The notes beneath the pieces were generated by a model. It was not told the DNA's origin. It did no database searches and was given only the letters and a program-made list of their open reading frames with translations. 64,000 nt of DNA from Aminobacter sp. HY435 (GTDB lineage Bacteria > Pseudomonadota > Alphaproteobacteria > Rhizobiales > Rhizobiaceae): contig NZ_JANKZL010000013.1 of NCBI RefSeq assembly GCF_027568395.1, positions 1 to 64,000 on the forward strand, read 5' to 3'. Position numbers and translations under genes: made by a program. Each line of letters begins with the position of its first letter. The first letter of the stretch is position 1. Shown piece after piece: positions 42,748 through 53,774 of the stretch.

Positions 42748-42964
42748 GGCGATGGCTGGGGCGGAAATAGTGCCGTCGCGATGGAGGGACGACGTGTCCC
42801 TCGCATCGGGACAGGACGAACATCGTTGGCAATGTTGCCGACACGGGTCTGCAACCGATGGCGCATGTCTAGAGAATTGTCGATGCCGACAATCTGCGCA
42901 TCGAAGCAATCAACGCCACGAACGTCAATCGTAGTCCCGATGCCCGTACTGAGTTCTGACTTTT

Positions 42965-42996
42965 CTTGGCGCGGCTGTTGTCGCAGCCGCGCCAAG
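42965..42996. terminator. Long hairpin at the end of katG
   Basis: CTTGGCGCGGCTG and CAGCCGCGCCAAG form a perfect 13-bp stem with a 6-base loop, 13 bases beyond the katG stop. On the katG strand no T-run follows, so it may end or protect the transcript rather than being a classical intrinsic terminator. Confidence 0.5.
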
Positions 42997-43009
42997 GTGT
43001 TTCTGTCCG

Positions 43010-45334
<2,325 letters not shown>

Positions 45335-45384
45335 CTATTGTCATCTCTCGCGCCTCCCTCGCGGATTGAGATCAGAACGAACCT

Positions 45385-45489
45385 AGGTGACAAAGTGAAT
45401 ACTGTATACGATCACCTTGGAATAATTCCAGTTTAGGATGTGGATTCGATAAAGCCAAATTGTCTTTTCTGAATATTCTGATAGGCTTT
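45385..45489. promoter_or_regulatory. katG-oxyR intergenic control region
   Basis: In the 297-bp spacer, AGGTGA (45385-45390) and TCACCT (45412-45417) form an inverted repeat around an AT-rich core with TGTATAC, and AAAGCC (45451-45456) with GGCTTT (45484-45489) form another that ends just before the oxyR start. OxyR tetramers contact spaced elements over about 45 bp, so one or both may be OxyR sites. The match to the E. coli consensus is weak. Confidence 0.4.
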
Positions 45490-45493
45490 GGTT

Positions 45494-46399
45494 ATGATCA
45501 GGATGACAGTCAGGCAGATGCAGTATTTTGCAGCGCTCGCTGAAACGCTGCATTTCGGCCGTGCGGCCGAGTTTGCCGGAGTGAGCCAGCCGGCACTTTC
45601 GGCACAGATAGCGGAGATGGAGGAACGGCTAGGCTGCACGTTGTTCGAACGCGGCGGCAAAACGGTGCGCATGACCGAGGACGCGCTCATGCTGCAGCCC
45701 CGCATCGAGGCGGTTCTCGCAGAGCTCCGCGACATCGAGACCATGGCTCGCCGCGGGCGGATAGCGATGGAGGGACGCTTCCGGCTCGGCATCATCCCCA
45801 CGGTAGCGCCATATCTTTTGCCGCATGTGCTGCCGGTGCTGAAGGAGAAGTATCCAGCATTGCAGCTCGAACTGCGCGAGGCCGTCACCGGCTCTTTGGT
45901 CGAGGAAACAATGGCCGGCCGCATCGACGCCTTCGTCGCGGCGCTGCCGCTCGACTTCCCCGGCCTTACGACGGAAGAGCTGTTCGCCGATCAGTTCTTC
46001 CTGGCGGTGCCCGCCAACGATCCAGATTTCGCCTCGCCGCCCGTTCCGCCGGAAAGCCCGGCGCTGGAACGGCTGATGCTTCTGGAGGAGGGGCACTGCC
46101 TGCGCGAGCAGGCCCTTGCCATTTGCGGTTCGGTCAAGCCGGTGGCGATGGCGAATTACGGCGCGACCAGTCTTATCACCCTTTTGCAGATGGTAGCTCA
46201 TGGCCTGGGCGTGACGCTGATCCCGGAAATGGCGGCTGGCCCCGCACGCGATCAGCGCGACCTGAAGATCGTGCCATTCGCCGAGCCGGTTCCCCTGCGC
46301 CGCATATGCCTTGCCTGGCGGCGCAACAGCCCCCGGCACAACGAATGCATGGAGCTGTCGCAGATCATACGGCGACTGCAGCCGCTGTTGAGGCATTGA
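45494..46399 (+). CDS. oxyR: Hydrogen peroxide-inducible regulator OxyR
   Basis: A 301-residue LysR-type regulator. The HTH spans residues about 6-62 (QMQYFAALAETLHFGRAAEFAGVSQPALSAQIAEMEERLG). The sensing loop EEGHCLREQALAICG has cysteines C202 and C211, with the same spacing and surroundings as C199/C208 of E. coli OxyR, which oxidise to a disulphide with peroxide. Starts at 45494 and 45503 (both ATG) are possible. It is divergent from katG, as in many alphaproteobacteria, so it probably activates katG and controls itself. Confidence 0.95.
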   Translation: MIRMTVRQMQYFAALAETLHFGRAAEFAGVSQPALSAQIAEMEERLGCTLFERGGKTVRMTEDALMLQPRIEAVLAELRDIETMARRGRIAMEGRFRLGIIPTVAPYLLPHVLPVLKEKYPALQLELREAVTGSLVEETMAGRIDAFVAALPLDFPGLTTEELFADQFFLAVPANDPDFASPPVPPESPALERLMLLEEGHCLREQALAICGSVKPVAMANYGATSLITLLQMVAHGLGVTLIPEMAAGPARDQRDLKIVPFAEPVPLRRICLAWRRNSPRHNECMELSQIIRRLQPLLRH

Positions 46400-46626
46400 A
46401 CGGCGAAGCTCCGACGCGCAGCGGTTTGAAACGATGTTGGAAATTGTCGTTCCGCGTGTGGATGCGCTCAGACCCTCCAGAACCTTTCTTAAGAATTTCG
46501 AGGGCGATGCCTCGCAGGTTCATCGTTGCTTAACTGTGTCCCGCAATCTCGGTGGACGCGGCTTAATCAAGCCATGGGGGGACAATACCGACGTATTCCG
46601 AGTCACAGGTTGCGGGGGTTGTTCCG

Positions 46627-46800
46627 ATGGATGAAAGACAGAAAACCAGGTCTGAGCGGTGGGCACCTTTGCAGTGCCTGGCGCATGTTGCACTGTTGTT
46701 TGCGCCTGTCGCTATCGGGCTTGGCGTCCTTGTGGTGCTTTCGGTCGACAGCCATCCGGATGTGGATCGCGTCATGACTGGTACCATCAGGCAACCGTAG
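46627..46800 (+). CDS. Putative 57-residue membrane protein
   Basis: ATG at 46627 to TAG at 46800 encodes 57 residues with a charged start (MDERQKTRSERW), one hydrophobic helix (LLFAPVAIGLGVLVVLSV) and a short polar tail. Only a G-rich stretch precedes the start, so the ribosome site is weak. I know no family for it. The single-helix layout is its only support. Bases 46400-46626 before it hold nothing I can identify. Confidence 0.35.
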   Translation: MDERQKTRSERWAPLQCLAHVALLFAPVAIGLGVLVVLSVDSHPDVDRVMTGTIRQP

Positions 46801-46830
46801 GGCAGCCGCACCCTTCGATGCCTACTTGGA

Positions 46831-47244
46831 TCAGGCCGAAAAGACGCCGTCGAAGTCCTTGAAACCCTTGATCTCGATCGGGTTGCCCGAGGGGTCGAAG
46901 AAAAACATCGTGCGCTGCTCGCCTGGCTCGTCCTTGAAGCGGACCACCGGCGGAATGTCGAACTTGATGCCGGCGCTTGCCAGGCGGTCGGCCAGGGCAA
47001 GCCAGTCGTCGAGGCGCAGCACGGCACCGAAATGCGGCATCATCACAAGATGCTCGCCGACCTTGCCCGTGCGGGTGATTTCGAAGGGCTTGCCGAGATG
47101 CAACGAAAGCTGGTGCCCGAAGAAGTCGAAGTCCACCCAGGTATCGGTCGAGCGGCCTTCCTCGCAGCCAAGAACATCGCCGTAGAAGCGGCGCGCCTGA
47201 TCGAGATCGGTGACGTGGATAGCGAGGTGGAACAGCGATTTCAT
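46831..47244 (-). CDS. VOC (glyoxalase/dioxygenase-fold) family protein
   Basis: A 137-residue vicinal-oxygen-chelate protein. Two beta-alpha-beta-beta-beta modules are seen: FHLAIHVTDLDQARRFYGDVLGCEEG and RLDDWLALADRLASAGIKF...RTMFFFDPSGNPIEIKGF. Metal-ligand type residues are H8/H11 of FHLAIHV, His in GHQLSLHL and Glu in NPIEIKG. Function (lyase, dioxygenase or resistance) cannot be told. It has its own promoter and stands alone. Confidence 0.88.
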   Translation of the reverse strand: MKSLFHLAIHVTDLDQARRFYGDVLGCEEGRSTDTWVDFDFFGHQLSLHLGKPFEITRTGKVGEHLVMMPHFGAVLRLDDWLALADRLASAGIKFDIPPVVRFKDEPGEQRTMFFFDPSGNPIEIKGFKDFDGVFSA

Positions 47245-47270
47245 GGTGGTCCTTCCAGGTTGCGGCCGGA

Positions 47271-47299
47271 CCTATAAGGGGTTCACCAGGCGAATTCAA
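47271..47299 (-). promoter_or_regulatory. Promoter of the VOC gene
   Basis: On the minus strand TTGAAT (47294-47299) and TATAGG (47271-47276) are separated by 17 bases, with the start codon about 27 bases downstream of the -10. Confidence 0.5.
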
Positions 47300-47318
47300 T
47301 TTCTGCGGCAAGAGAGAG

Positions 47319-47342
47319 GCAAGCCTGACCTATCAGGCTTGC
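47319..47342. repeat. Perfect inverted repeat upstream of the VOC promoter
   Basis: GCAAGCCTGA-N4-TCAGGCTTGC, 20 bases upstream of the VOC -35 box and about 90 bases beyond the phaG stop. It could be a regulator site or the transcript end of the pha operon; no T-run supports the latter. The remaining bases to 47430 show nothing else. Confidence 0.45.
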
Positions 47343-47430
47343 ATCAACTCGATCACGGCGCGCACCGCGGTCGGGCAACCTAGCTAGCCTGGCGATGACG
47401 GCGGCGGCGACCTTTGACACGAACGAAAGG

Positions 47431-47787
47431 TCAGTCCCGCCCCGAGGCGTCTTTCGGCACGCCCGGCGTGCCTTCGGTGCGGTCGCGGTAAAGCGCCGCG
47501 CGGGCAAGCAGCATCAGCGTGACGGGAGTCGTCACCACCACGAAGATCGTGATCAGGATCTCGTGCAGGACCGGCCGCGACTGCAGCACGGTGAAGCAGA
47601 CGATCGAGGCGATCAGGATCGCGCCCGCGCCCCAGGTCGTTCCCAGCGTCGGGGCATGGACGCGGGCATAAAAGCTTTCGAAGCGAACAAGGCCGATCGC
47701 GCCGAGCAGTGTCAGCCCCGATCCGAGCACCAGGAAGAAGGCGACAAGCAGGGCCGCCCAGACCGGAAGGTCGGTAACATGGCTCAT
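47431..47787 (-). CDS. phaG: Monovalent cation/H+ antiporter subunit G
   Basis: A 118-residue MnhG/PhaG subunit with three predicted helices (ALLVAFFLVLGSGLTLLGAIGLVRF, TTWGAGAILIASIVCFTVL, ILITIFVVVTTPVTLMLLARAALYR). The motif RFESFYARVHAPTLGTTWGAG is the family signature. It ends the leftward operon and overlaps subunit F by 4 bases. Confidence 0.93.
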   Translation of the reverse strand: MSHVTDLPVWAALLVAFFLVLGSGLTLLGAIGLVRFESFYARVHAPTLGTTWGAGAILIASIVCFTVLQSRPVLHEILITIFVVVTTPVTLMLLARAALYRDRTEGTPGVPKDASGRD

Positions 47788-48065
47788 TCGATCACCTCGC
47801 CGCGCATCAGGAACTTCGCCAGCGCCACCGTCGAGACGAAGCCCAGGAGCGCGATCACCAGCGCAGTCTCAAAATAGGTGGTCGAGCCGCTGCGGATGCC
47901 GAACACCAGCAGCAACAGCATCGCCGCCACATAAAGCGCGTCGAGCCCGAGCACCCGGTCCTGGGCGCGGGGACCGCGCACCAGCCGCCACACCGCACAG
48001 GCCATCGCTGCGACGAGCATCATCTGCGAAAGCGTGATCGCCAGGATGAGAATGACGCCGCTCAT
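47784..48065 (-). CDS. phaF: Monovalent cation/H+ antiporter subunit F
   Basis: A 93-residue MnhF/PhaF subunit with three helices and the conserved WRLVRGPRAQDRVLGLDALYVAAMLLL. The start at 48065 is fixed by overlap with the end of subunit E and by normal length; an in-frame extension is out of character. Confidence 0.92.
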   Translation of the reverse strand: MSGVILILAITLSQMMLVAAMACAVWRLVRGPRAQDRVLGLDALYVAAMLLLLVFGIRSGSTTYFETALVIALLGFVSTVALAKFLMRGEVIE

Positions 48066-48547
48066 TCGAATATCTCCATCAGCAAGCGCTCGTAGCGGTT
48101 CTTGATCGTGTCGATCCATTCCTGCTCGTCGACCAGATCGAGGACATGGATCAAGACGTTGCCGTTGGTCGAGTTGTATTCGAGCCAGGCGGTGCCCGGC
48201 GTGCTGGTGACAATGCAGGCGAGCACGGCGAGGCCGGTGCGGTCGCGCAGGTCGAGCGGAATGCTGACGAAGCCGGAATTTTGCCGCCGCCGCCGCCCCT
48301 GCAGGATGATGCTGGCGACCGCGATATTGGAGCGGCAGATGTCGACGAACACCAGCCACACCAACTGGGGGATCTTGTCCCATCGCCTGATCCGCGGCTT
48401 GGTTGGCTGCAGCGCCGCCATCGCCTGCGACGCCACCAGCGCGATGATGCTGCCAAGGACCAAGTGGGCGAGCGAGAATTGGTTGAGCAGCAGCCACATG
48501 ACCAGCAACGAGGCGGTCAGAAGCGGGTAGGGCAACAAGCGCGTCAT
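48062..48547 (-). CDS. phaE: Monovalent cation/H+ antiporter subunit E
   Basis: A 161-residue MnhE/PhaE subunit: two N-terminal helices (LLTASLLVMWLLLNQFSLAHLVLGSIIALV), then a cytoplasmic domain with LVFVDICRSNIAVASIIL and LACIVTSTPGTAWLEYNSTNGNVLIHVLDL, both family signatures. It overlaps its neighbours by 4 bases. Confidence 0.93.
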   Translation of the reverse strand: MTRLLPYPLLTASLLVMWLLLNQFSLAHLVLGSIIALVASQAMAALQPTKPRIRRWDKIPQLVWLVFVDICRSNIAVASIILQGRRRRQNSGFVSIPLDLRDRTGLAVLACIVTSTPGTAWLEYNSTNGNVLIHVLDLVDEQEWIDTIKNRYERLLMEIFE

Positions 48548-50184
48548 TTGGCCTCCGACGTCTTGGGGCCGGGTAGGCTCGGCGCTGACAGCACGTCGGC
48601 GATATAGTTCCGCGGGCTGTGCAGCGACCGGGCGGTCGCGTCCATGTAGGTCATCACCCTGCCGCCCTGGATGGTCAGGCCGATGCACAGCACGAGCAGG
48701 AACGCAACCGGCGCGAACTCCATGACCAGCACGCGCGGCACGGTGCCTTCGATCGGCGCCCAGAATGTGCGGATGCCGGCGCGCGTCATGGCGATCATCG
48801 CGGCGAGACCCGACAGTATCAGCAAGGTCACGAAGCCCCAGGCGGTGATTGAGATCGAGCCGTCGCTGGCACCCAATCCCTGCGGGTTGAGCAGGGCCGT
48901 CAGCATGGCGAACTTCGCGACGAAGCCGGATAGCGGCGGCATGCCGGCCAGCAGCACGGCGCAGGCGGTGAAGCAGATGCCGAGGATGACGAGCGTTGCT
49001 GGAATGGCGACGCCGACCTCTTCTTCGACCTCTTCCTCATCCATGTCGTCGCCATAGACTTCCATGGTGACGGCCAGCACGTCGGCAGCGGGGTCCTGGG
49101 CGCGTTCGACCAGTTCGATGAGCAGGAAGAACGCCGATATCGTCAGCGTCGAGCTGACCAGGTAAAACAGCGCGCCCGCGGTGACCGAGACATTGGCCAT
49201 GCCGATCGCCGCAAGCAGCGTACCCGAGGACACCAGAACATACGAGCCGGCAAGCCGCCCCATGGCCTGCGAGGCGAGAACCCCGATCGCGCCGAAGGTG
49301 ATCGTGGCCATGCCGCCATAAAGCAGCCAGGGCTCTCCGAAACCCGCGGAGGCGCCGGCGTCGGCGCCAAACAGCAGCAGCGACAGGCGCAGCAGGATGT
49401 AGATGCCGACCTTGCTGAGCATGGCGAAGATCGCCGCCACGGGCGCCGCCGCGGCGCTGTAGGTAGTGGGCAGCCAGAAACCGAGCGGCCACATGCCGGC
49501 CTTGATCAGGAACGCGATGCCGAGAATGGCCGCGCCCGCCTCCAGCAGCATGCGGTTGTCGGCGTCGACCAAGGGAATCCGCAGCGCGAGGTCGGCCATG
49601 TTGAGCGTGCCGGTGACGCCGTAGATCAGGCTGACGCCGACCAGGAACAGCGATGCGCCGGCGAGATTGATGACCACATAGTGCAGGCCCGCCTTGACCC
49701 GCTGCGCGCCCGATCCATGCAGGGCCAGACCATAGGAGGCGGCAAGGAATACTTCGAAGAAGACGAACAGGTTGAACAGGTCGCCGGTCAGGAAAGCGCC
49801 GTTGAGCCCCATCAGCAGGAACTGGAACAAGGTGTGGAAATGCGGCCCGCTCTTGTGCCAGCGCGCCAGCGAGAAGGTCAGCGCCGCAATCGCCAGCACC
49901 GACGTCAGCAGCAGCATCAGCGCCGACAGGCGGTCCAGCACGAGCACGATGCCGAACGGGGCGGCCCAGTTGCCGAGCAGGTAGACCTGGGTTGCCGCGT
50001 CCTGATCCGGCGCGGCGTCGGCATAGGTCATGAGCGCGATCGCGATGGCGAGCAGGGCCAGTGTCGAAAACAGGCTGACCAGCGCCTTGAAGGAACGGCG
50101 GCGCTCGTCGAACAGCAAAAGAAACGCGCCCGTGACCAGTGGCAGCAGGATCGGCGCGATCAGGAGGTGGTTCGCCCAAGCCAT
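48544..50184 (-). CDS. phaD: Monovalent cation/H+ antiporter subunit D
   Basis: A 546-residue multi-helix protein of the NuoN/MrpD family with 14 or so predicted helices. The proton-translocation core is visible in LMGLNGAFLTGDLFNLFVFFEVFLAASYGL and FLIKAGMWPLGFWLPTTYSAAAAPVAAIFAMLSKVGIYILLR (with the Lys and Glu used by complex I-like pumps). An acidic insert around DDMDEEEVEEE is unusual. It shares TGATG overlap with subunit C. Confidence 0.94.
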   Translation of the reverse strand: MAWANHLLIAPILLPLVTGAFLLLFDERRRSFKALVSLFSTLALLAIAIALMTYADAAPDQDAATQVYLLGNWAAPFGIVLVLDRLSALMLLLTSVLAIAALTFSLARWHKSGPHFHTLFQFLLMGLNGAFLTGDLFNLFVFFEVFLAASYGLALHGSGAQRVKAGLHYVVINLAGASLFLVGVSLIYGVTGTLNMADLALRIPLVDADNRMLLEAGAAILGIAFLIKAGMWPLGFWLPTTYSAAAAPVAAIFAMLSKVGIYILLRLSLLLFGADAGASAGFGEPWLLYGGMATITFGAIGVLASQAMGRLAGSYVLVSSGTLLAAIGMANVSVTAGALFYLVSSTLTISAFFLLIELVERAQDPAADVLAVTMEVYGDDMDEEEVEEEVGVAIPATLVILGICFTACAVLLAGMPPLSGFVAKFAMLTALLNPQGLGASDGSISITAWGFVTLLILSGLAAMIAMTRAGIRTFWAPIEGTVPRVLVMEFAPVAFLLVLCIGLTIQGGRVMTYMDATARSLHSPRNYIADVLSAPSLPGPKTSEAK

Positions 50185-50522
50185 CAGTTGGGCTCCCGGC
50201 CGTCGACATGGTCGCTGCCGGTCAGGCCGCGCGAGACCAGCAGCAGGACCAGGAACAGCGCCGTGGTGGCAAAGCCGATGACGATGGCGGTCAGCACCAG
50301 CGCCTGTGGTATGGGATCGGTGTAGTCGGCGGGATCGATCGTCGCGGATGCCAGCACCGGTGCGGCATTGCTCTGCAGCCTGCCCATCGAGAAGATGAAC
50401 AGGTTGACGCCATAGGCGATCAGCGAAAGGCCGACGATAACCTGATAGGTGCGCGGCCGCAGCAACAGCCAGACGCCCGAGCCGACGAACACGCCGATGC
50501 CGATGGCGAGGATCAGTTCCAT
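50184..50522 (-). CDS. phaC: Monovalent cation/H+ antiporter subunit C
   Basis: A 112-residue NuoK-like subunit with three helices and the conserved RTYQVIVGLSLIAYGVNLFIFSMG and PQALVLTAIVIGFATTALFL. The start at 50522 overlaps the stop of the AB gene by one base. Here phaC is a pH-adaptation antiporter gene, not polyhydroxyalkanoate synthase. Confidence 0.93.
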   Translation of the reverse strand: MELILAIGIGVFVGSGVWLLLRPRTYQVIVGLSLIAYGVNLFIFSMGRLQSNAAPVLASATIDPADYTDPIPQALVLTAIVIGFATTALFLVLLLVSRGLTGSDHVDGREPN

Positions 50523-53440
50523 CAGGCTTTCTCCTCGACGGCGGCTGAGGCGGTGCGGACGCGGTGGCGGCGGATCGACTGGTGGGCGAGCGCGATCAGC
50601 ATCAGTACGGTCGCACCGACGACCAGCGAGAAGACGCCGAGATCGAAGAACAGCGCGCTGGCCAGCGGAACCTCGCCGATCAGCGGCAGGTCGACATAGC
50701 GCGAATGCGACGTCAGGAACGGATAGCCGAACAGCCACGACCCGGCGCCGGTGATCGCGGCCATGAGCAGGCCGGCGCCGATCCACCTGACCGGCAGGAC
50801 CTTGAGCCGGTCCTCGACCCATCTGGTGCCCGCCGCCATGTATTGCAGGATGAAGGCTGCGGCCATGGCGATGCCGGCGGCAAATCCGCCGCCCGGCAGG
50901 TCGTGTCCGCGCAGGAACAGATAGGCGGCGAACACAATGATGACCGGGAACAGCCATTGCATGATGACAGCGGGGATCATCAGCCAGTCGCTGGCCGTGT
51001 CCCCCGCCTCACGGTCCGGCTGGGCTTCGTCGAAGGCCGTCTGGTTGCGTTGTTGTTCCGGCGAGTCGACGCTGTCGGAAGCCGGCCGGAAGCGGCGCAG
51101 CAAGGCAAACACGGTCAGCGCCACGATGGCGAGCACGGTGATCTCGCCGAAGGTGTCGAAGCCGCGGAAATCGACCAGGATGACATTGACGACATTGCGC
51201 CCGCCGCCCTCGCTGTAGGCCTTCTCCAGGAAGTAGTCGGCGATCGTCGCCGGCGGCGTCCGGGTCATCACCGCATAGGCGATGGCGGTCATGCCAAACC
51301 CGACGGCGACCGCGAGCGCCAGGTCGCGAACACGGCGCAAGCGCGCGCCCCTGCTTGCCGCGGCCAGTGCATCGGCGTCCTCGACGCGCTTGGGCAACCA
51401 ACGCAGGCCCAGCAGGATAAGAACCGTAGTGACGATCTCGACCAGCAGCTGGGTGACCGCAAGGTCGGGCGCGGACAGCCAGACAAAGGTGATGCAGGTG
51501 ACGAGCCCGGCCCCGGAAAGCAGGATGAGGGCCGCCAGGCGGTGGAACTTGGCCTGGTAGGCCGCGCCGATGGCACACAGCATGCCCAGAACCCAGACCC
51601 CGGCGAAGGCCGGGTCGGCGCCGAGGAATGTGAAGCGGCCCGGTTCGAATCCGAGGCTGTACAGCGGCCAGGACGCCGCGGCGAAGGCGACGAAGACGAG
51701 CAGCCTGAGCTGCGGCTGCAGCCGGCGCGGGCCAAGGCGGAATTCGACGAAGCGCGCCCAGCGCCACGACACGGTGACCATTGCGCGCTCGAAAATGCGC
51801 TGGCCTTTCAGGCGGCGGAAGATCGGCGGACCTTCCTCGCAATTGGCGAGATAGTTCTTCAGGCACAGGTACAGGATGACACCGGCGACAAGCGCGACGG
51901 TGCTCATCAGCAAAGGCACGTTGAACCCGTGCCAGACTGAAAGGCTGTATTGCGGCGTTTCCGCGCCGAGCACGGAGCTTACCGCAGTGTGCAGGAACGG
52001 TCCGATGGTGATGCCGGGGATCGTTCCCACCAGAATGCAGGCCAGCACCAGAAGCATGATCGGGAACCGCATCAGGAACGGAGGCTCGTGCGGCACGCGC
52101 GGCAGGTCGGTCGGCGCGGGTCCGAAGAATACGCCGTGGATGAAACGGATCGAATAGGTTACCGCAAAAGCACTCGCCAGCACGGCGACATAGGGTGCTG
52201 CGGTGTCGAGGACCGAGATCGCATGCGTCTCGATCGCCTCGGCGAAGAACATTTCCTTGGACAGGAAGCCGTTGAGCAGCGGCACGCCCGCCATCGCCGC
52301 GCTGGCAACCATGGCCAGCGTCGCGGTGATCGGCATGAACTTGAACAGCCCGCTCAGCCGGCGGATGTCACGCGTGCCCGTCTCATGGTCGATGATGCCC
52401 GCCGCCATGAACAGCGACGCCTTGAACGTCGCGTGATTGACCATGTGGAAGATCGCCGCCACGGCGCCGAGCGGGCTGCCCAGGCTAAGCAGCAGCGTGA
52501 TCAGGCCGAGATGGCTGATCGTCGAGTAGGCGAGCAGGCCCTTGATGTCCTGCTGGAAGATCGCGAAATAGGCGCCAAGCGCGAGCGACATCATCCCGCA
52601 GAAGCCGAGAATCCAGAACCATTCGGTCGAGCCGGCCAACACCGGCCACAGCCGCGCCATCAGGAAAACGCCGGCTTTCACCATGGTTGCGGAATGCAGG
52701 TAGGCCGACACCGGAGTGGGTGCGGCCATCGCATTGGGCAGCCAGAAATGGAACGGGAACTGCGCGCTCTTGGTCAGCGTGCCGAGCAGGATCAACAGCA
52801 GAGCCGGAAGATAGAGATCGTGCGAGCGGATCAGCTCGCCCGAGGCAAGCACCCGGTCGAGATCGTAGCTGCCGGCGATGTGGCCGAGCAGCAACACGCC
52901 GGCGAGCAGGCCAAGTCCGCCGATGCCGGTGATGGTCAGGGCCATGCGCGCGCCGTCGCGCGCATTGGCATTATGGTGCCAATAGCCGATCAGCAGGAAG
53001 GAGAAGACGCTGGTCAGCTCCCAGAACACGACGAGCAGGATCAGGTTGCCGGAGAGCACGATGCCGAGCATCGCGCCCATGAAGGCCAGGAAGAACGAGA
53101 AGAAGCGGGGAACCGGATCGTCCGGCGACATGTAGTAGCGGGCGTACAGCACCACCAGGAAGCCGATGCCGCTGATCATCATCGCAAACAGCCAGGCGAA
53201 TCCGTCCATCCGCAGCGACAGGTTGAGCCCGAGCGAGGGCACCCATTCGATGGTGTTGCGGATCGCGCCGCCGGCAGCGACCGCGGGATAGCTCGCCGAC
53301 GCCATGACCAGCACGGCGAGCGTAACGAAGCCGGCGAGCCAGGCTTCGGCGTTGCGCGCATTTGAAGGCAAGACAGCAGCTATGGCGCTGCCGACGAAGG
53401 GCAGGACGATCATCCAAATCAGCGATGTTCCGTCCATCAT
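50522..53440 (-). CDS. phaAB: Monovalent cation/H+ antiporter fused subunits A and B
   Basis: A 972-residue polytopic protein. Residues about 1-790 are the NuoL-like MrpA (HSATMVKAGVFLMARLWPVL, FHMVNHATFKASLFMAAGIIDHETGTRD, plus a MbhD/E-like section with VVNVILVDFRGFDTFGEITVLA); residues about 820-965 are MrpB (FPVIIVFAAYLFLRGHDLPGGGFAAGIAMAAAFILQYMA). The fusion is typical of the rhizobial pha system, a K+(Na+)/H+ antiporter for alkaline and salt adaptation. Two adjacent ATGs (53440, 53437) are possible. It is the first gene of the six-gene operon. Confidence 0.95.
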   Translation of the reverse strand: MMDGTSLIWMIVLPFVGSAIAAVLPSNARNAEAWLAGFVTLAVLVMASASYPAVAAGGAIRNTIEWVPSLGLNLSLRMDGFAWLFAMMISGIGFLVVLYARYYMSPDDPVPRFFSFFLAFMGAMLGIVLSGNLILLVVFWELTSVFSFLLIGYWHHNANARDGARMALTITGIGGLGLLAGVLLLGHIAGSYDLDRVLASGELIRSHDLYLPALLLILLGTLTKSAQFPFHFWLPNAMAAPTPVSAYLHSATMVKAGVFLMARLWPVLAGSTEWFWILGFCGMMSLALGAYFAIFQQDIKGLLAYSTISHLGLITLLLSLGSPLGAVAAIFHMVNHATFKASLFMAAGIIDHETGTRDIRRLSGLFKFMPITATLAMVASAAMAGVPLLNGFLSKEMFFAEAIETHAISVLDTAAPYVAVLASAFAVTYSIRFIHGVFFGPAPTDLPRVPHEPPFLMRFPIMLLVLACILVGTIPGITIGPFLHTAVSSVLGAETPQYSLSVWHGFNVPLLMSTVALVAGVILYLCLKNYLANCEEGPPIFRRLKGQRIFERAMVTVSWRWARFVEFRLGPRRLQPQLRLLVFVAFAAASWPLYSLGFEPGRFTFLGADPAFAGVWVLGMLCAIGAAYQAKFHRLAALILLSGAGLVTCITFVWLSAPDLAVTQLLVEIVTTVLILLGLRWLPKRVEDADALAAASRGARLRRVRDLALAVAVGFGMTAIAYAVMTRTPPATIADYFLEKAYSEGGGRNVVNVILVDFRGFDTFGEITVLAIVALTVFALLRRFRPASDSVDSPEQQRNQTAFDEAQPDREAGDTASDWLMIPAVIMQWLFPVIIVFAAYLFLRGHDLPGGGFAAGIAMAAAFILQYMAAGTRWVEDRLKVLPVRWIGAGLLMAAITGAGSWLFGYPFLTSHSRYVDLPLIGEVPLASALFFDLGVFSLVVGATVLMLIALAHQSIRRHRVRTASAAVEEKA

Positions 53441-53534
53441 CCTTAGCGGCAACTCATGTCTTGGGTGGAGGCAACCATTGCCTGATCTCGCCCATTATGG
53501 TTGACTCCCATGCGATCCGGCAAGGCTTCATTCC

Positions 53535-53774
53535 ATGAACTTACATCCTGAGCAATGCAGAGCCGCTCGCGGCATGCTCAACTGGACGCAGCAGGAGCTG
53601 GCTTCCCTTGCCGGAGTGTCGCGGAGCACGATCAAGGATTTCGAGTGTCATCGCCATGCCCTGCATCGTGCGACAGAGACTTTGTTGATCGAGGCCCTGA
53701 CCCGCGGTGGCGTGATCCTGCTTGCCGCCGAAGGCGAGGGACCCGGGGTCCGGATGCGGCAACCGGCCTGCTGA
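53535..53774 (+). CDS. Small XRE-type HTH protein
   Basis: A 79-residue protein that is almost entirely one Cro/CI HTH: QCRAARGMLNWTQQELASLAGVSRSTIKDFECHRHALHR followed by TETLLIEALTRGGVILL. It matches the widespread single-domain alphaproteobacterial XRE regulators. It is divergent from phaAB with 94 bp between starts, so it may regulate that operon or itself. No partner toxin is adjacent. Confidence 0.85.
   Translation: MNLHPEQCRAARGMLNWTQQELASLAGVSRSTIKDFECHRHALHRATETLLIEALTRGGVILLAAEGEGPGVRMRQPAC

Noticed and set aside
42965-42996. Classical intrinsic terminator for katG
   Set aside because: The stem is strong but no T-run follows on the katG strand; kept only as a hairpin/terminator of moderate confidence.
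50184-50522. phaC as polyhydroxyalkanoate synthase
   Set aside because: Product is a 112-residue NuoK-like membrane subunit in a cation antiporter operon, not a synthase.
51950-53365. 471-codon frame antisense to phaAB
   Set aside because: Very hydrophilic, Gln/Arg/His-rich translation mirroring a membrane protein; typical shadow.
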